From Nitratireductor sp. B36 (lineage in GTDB: Bacteria > Pseudomonadota > Alphaproteobacteria > Rhizobiales > Rhizobiaceae): a DNA stretch of 64,000 bases. The notes beneath the pieces were generated by a model. That model was not told the DNA's origin. It saw only the letters and a list, made by a program, of their open reading frames with translations, and ran no database searches. The stretch's first letter is position 1. The number at the start of each line of letters is the position of its first letter. The stretch is from assembly GCF_020833685.1 (NCBI RefSeq), contig NZ_JACKZY010000002.1, forward strand, positions 186,001-250,000, read 5' to 3'. Positions 63,853 through 64,000 of the stretch are shown here, piece by piece. Both the position numbers and the translations under genes were made by a program.

Positions 63853-64000
63853 CTATTCTGTAGCTTCGGAAAAACCGAGATCGGTGAAGATCGCGCGGCC
63901 GGCATCGCTTTTCAGGAAGGTGAGGAAGGCTTCTGCGCTTTCGGCTCCATTCTTCGTGGCGGCGGCGGGGTAGAGGATCGGCGCGTGACTATCTGCCGGG
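63853..64000 (-). CDS. modA: Molybdate-binding periplasmic protein (C-terminal fragment, cut by window edge)
   Basis: The last 49 codons are visible: the translated end reads about PADSHAPILYPAAATKNGAESAE and AFLTFLKSDAGRAIFTDLGF, the ModA C-terminus (YPAA-x-K near the ligand site and F-x-FLKS-x-AA/GR-x-IF). The stop TAG is at 63853-63855. The rest lies beyond the window. Confidence 0.85.
   Translation of the reverse strand, partial: PADSHAPILYPAAATKNGAESAEAFLTFLKSDAGRAIFTDLGFSEATE

Overview
The window is high-GC, densely coded chromosomal DNA from an alphaproteobacterium, most likely a member of the Hyphomicrobiales (Rhizobiales) near the Phyllobacteriaceae/Rhizobiaceae. The main reasons are: an aa3-type oxidase subunit IV gene beside a three-gene pntAA-pntAB-pntB transhydrogenase; the order cpdR, N-formylglutamate amidohydrolase, MmgR/suhB-like small RNA, hisN-like phosphatase, which I remember from Sinorhizobium; an S21 protein with the long rhizobial tail; and a Rhizobiales-type palindromic repeat near the right edge. 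I see no insertion sequence, prophage, CRISPR array or rRNA. There is one tRNA (Val-GAC). The window cuts a gene at both ends.

Layout. 1-6.3 kb: a branched-chain-amino-acid-type (Liv/HAAT) ABC transporter operon that begins with an acyl-CoA synthetase. 6.5-10 kb: oxidase subunit IV and the proton-translocating transhydrogenase. 10-13.2 kb: a DUF992 protein, a TPR lipoprotein, rpsU and an orphan multi-pass membrane protein. 13.3-18.4 kb: a complete heterotetrameric sarcosine oxidase operon (soxBDAG). 18.4-25.7 kb: a small duplicated-motif protein, a Cys-rich HTH regulator with an MFS exporter, a DUF2156 protein, a BCCT osmolyte transporter, a methyltransferase and a MaoC hydratase. 25.8-30.1 kb: an RND efflux pump with its adaptor. 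30.3-33.1 kb: kynureninase, a divergent GntR regulator and a lone amino-acid permease. 33.3-36.9 kb: tRNA-Val, cpdR, N-formylglutamate amidohydrolase, the small RNA, hisN and a lysophospholipase-like hydrolase.

37-40.5 kb holds the most distinctive loci. A small heat-shock gene lies behind a near-consensus RpoH promoter and a ROSE-like RNA thermometer. It converges on a four-gene bufferin-type RiPP operon (bufA-bufB-bufC-bufD: DUF2282 precursor, DUF692 MNIO enzyme, DUF2063 partner, DoxX), a recently described copper-related peptide system. 40.7-49 kb: threonine aldolase, then gltB, a glutathione S-transferase and gltD. 49-58 kb: envelope genes (SGNH/DUF459 protein, MltB-type lytic transglycosylase, galU, an outer-membrane barrel, kdsD, a LysE exporter, NfeD/SPFH pair). 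58-64 kb: hemH, a secreted 5'-nucleotidase fused to LysM, an OsmC protein and modA-modB-modC, in which modC carries a 99-bp palindromic repeat inside its reading frame.

The genes suggest a metabolically versatile heterotroph that uses methylated amines and glycine derivatives (BCCT, sarcosine oxidase), degrades tryptophan (kynU), assimilates ammonia by GOGAT, uses molybdate and controls its cell cycle through CpdR. All functions are inferred from sequence alone.
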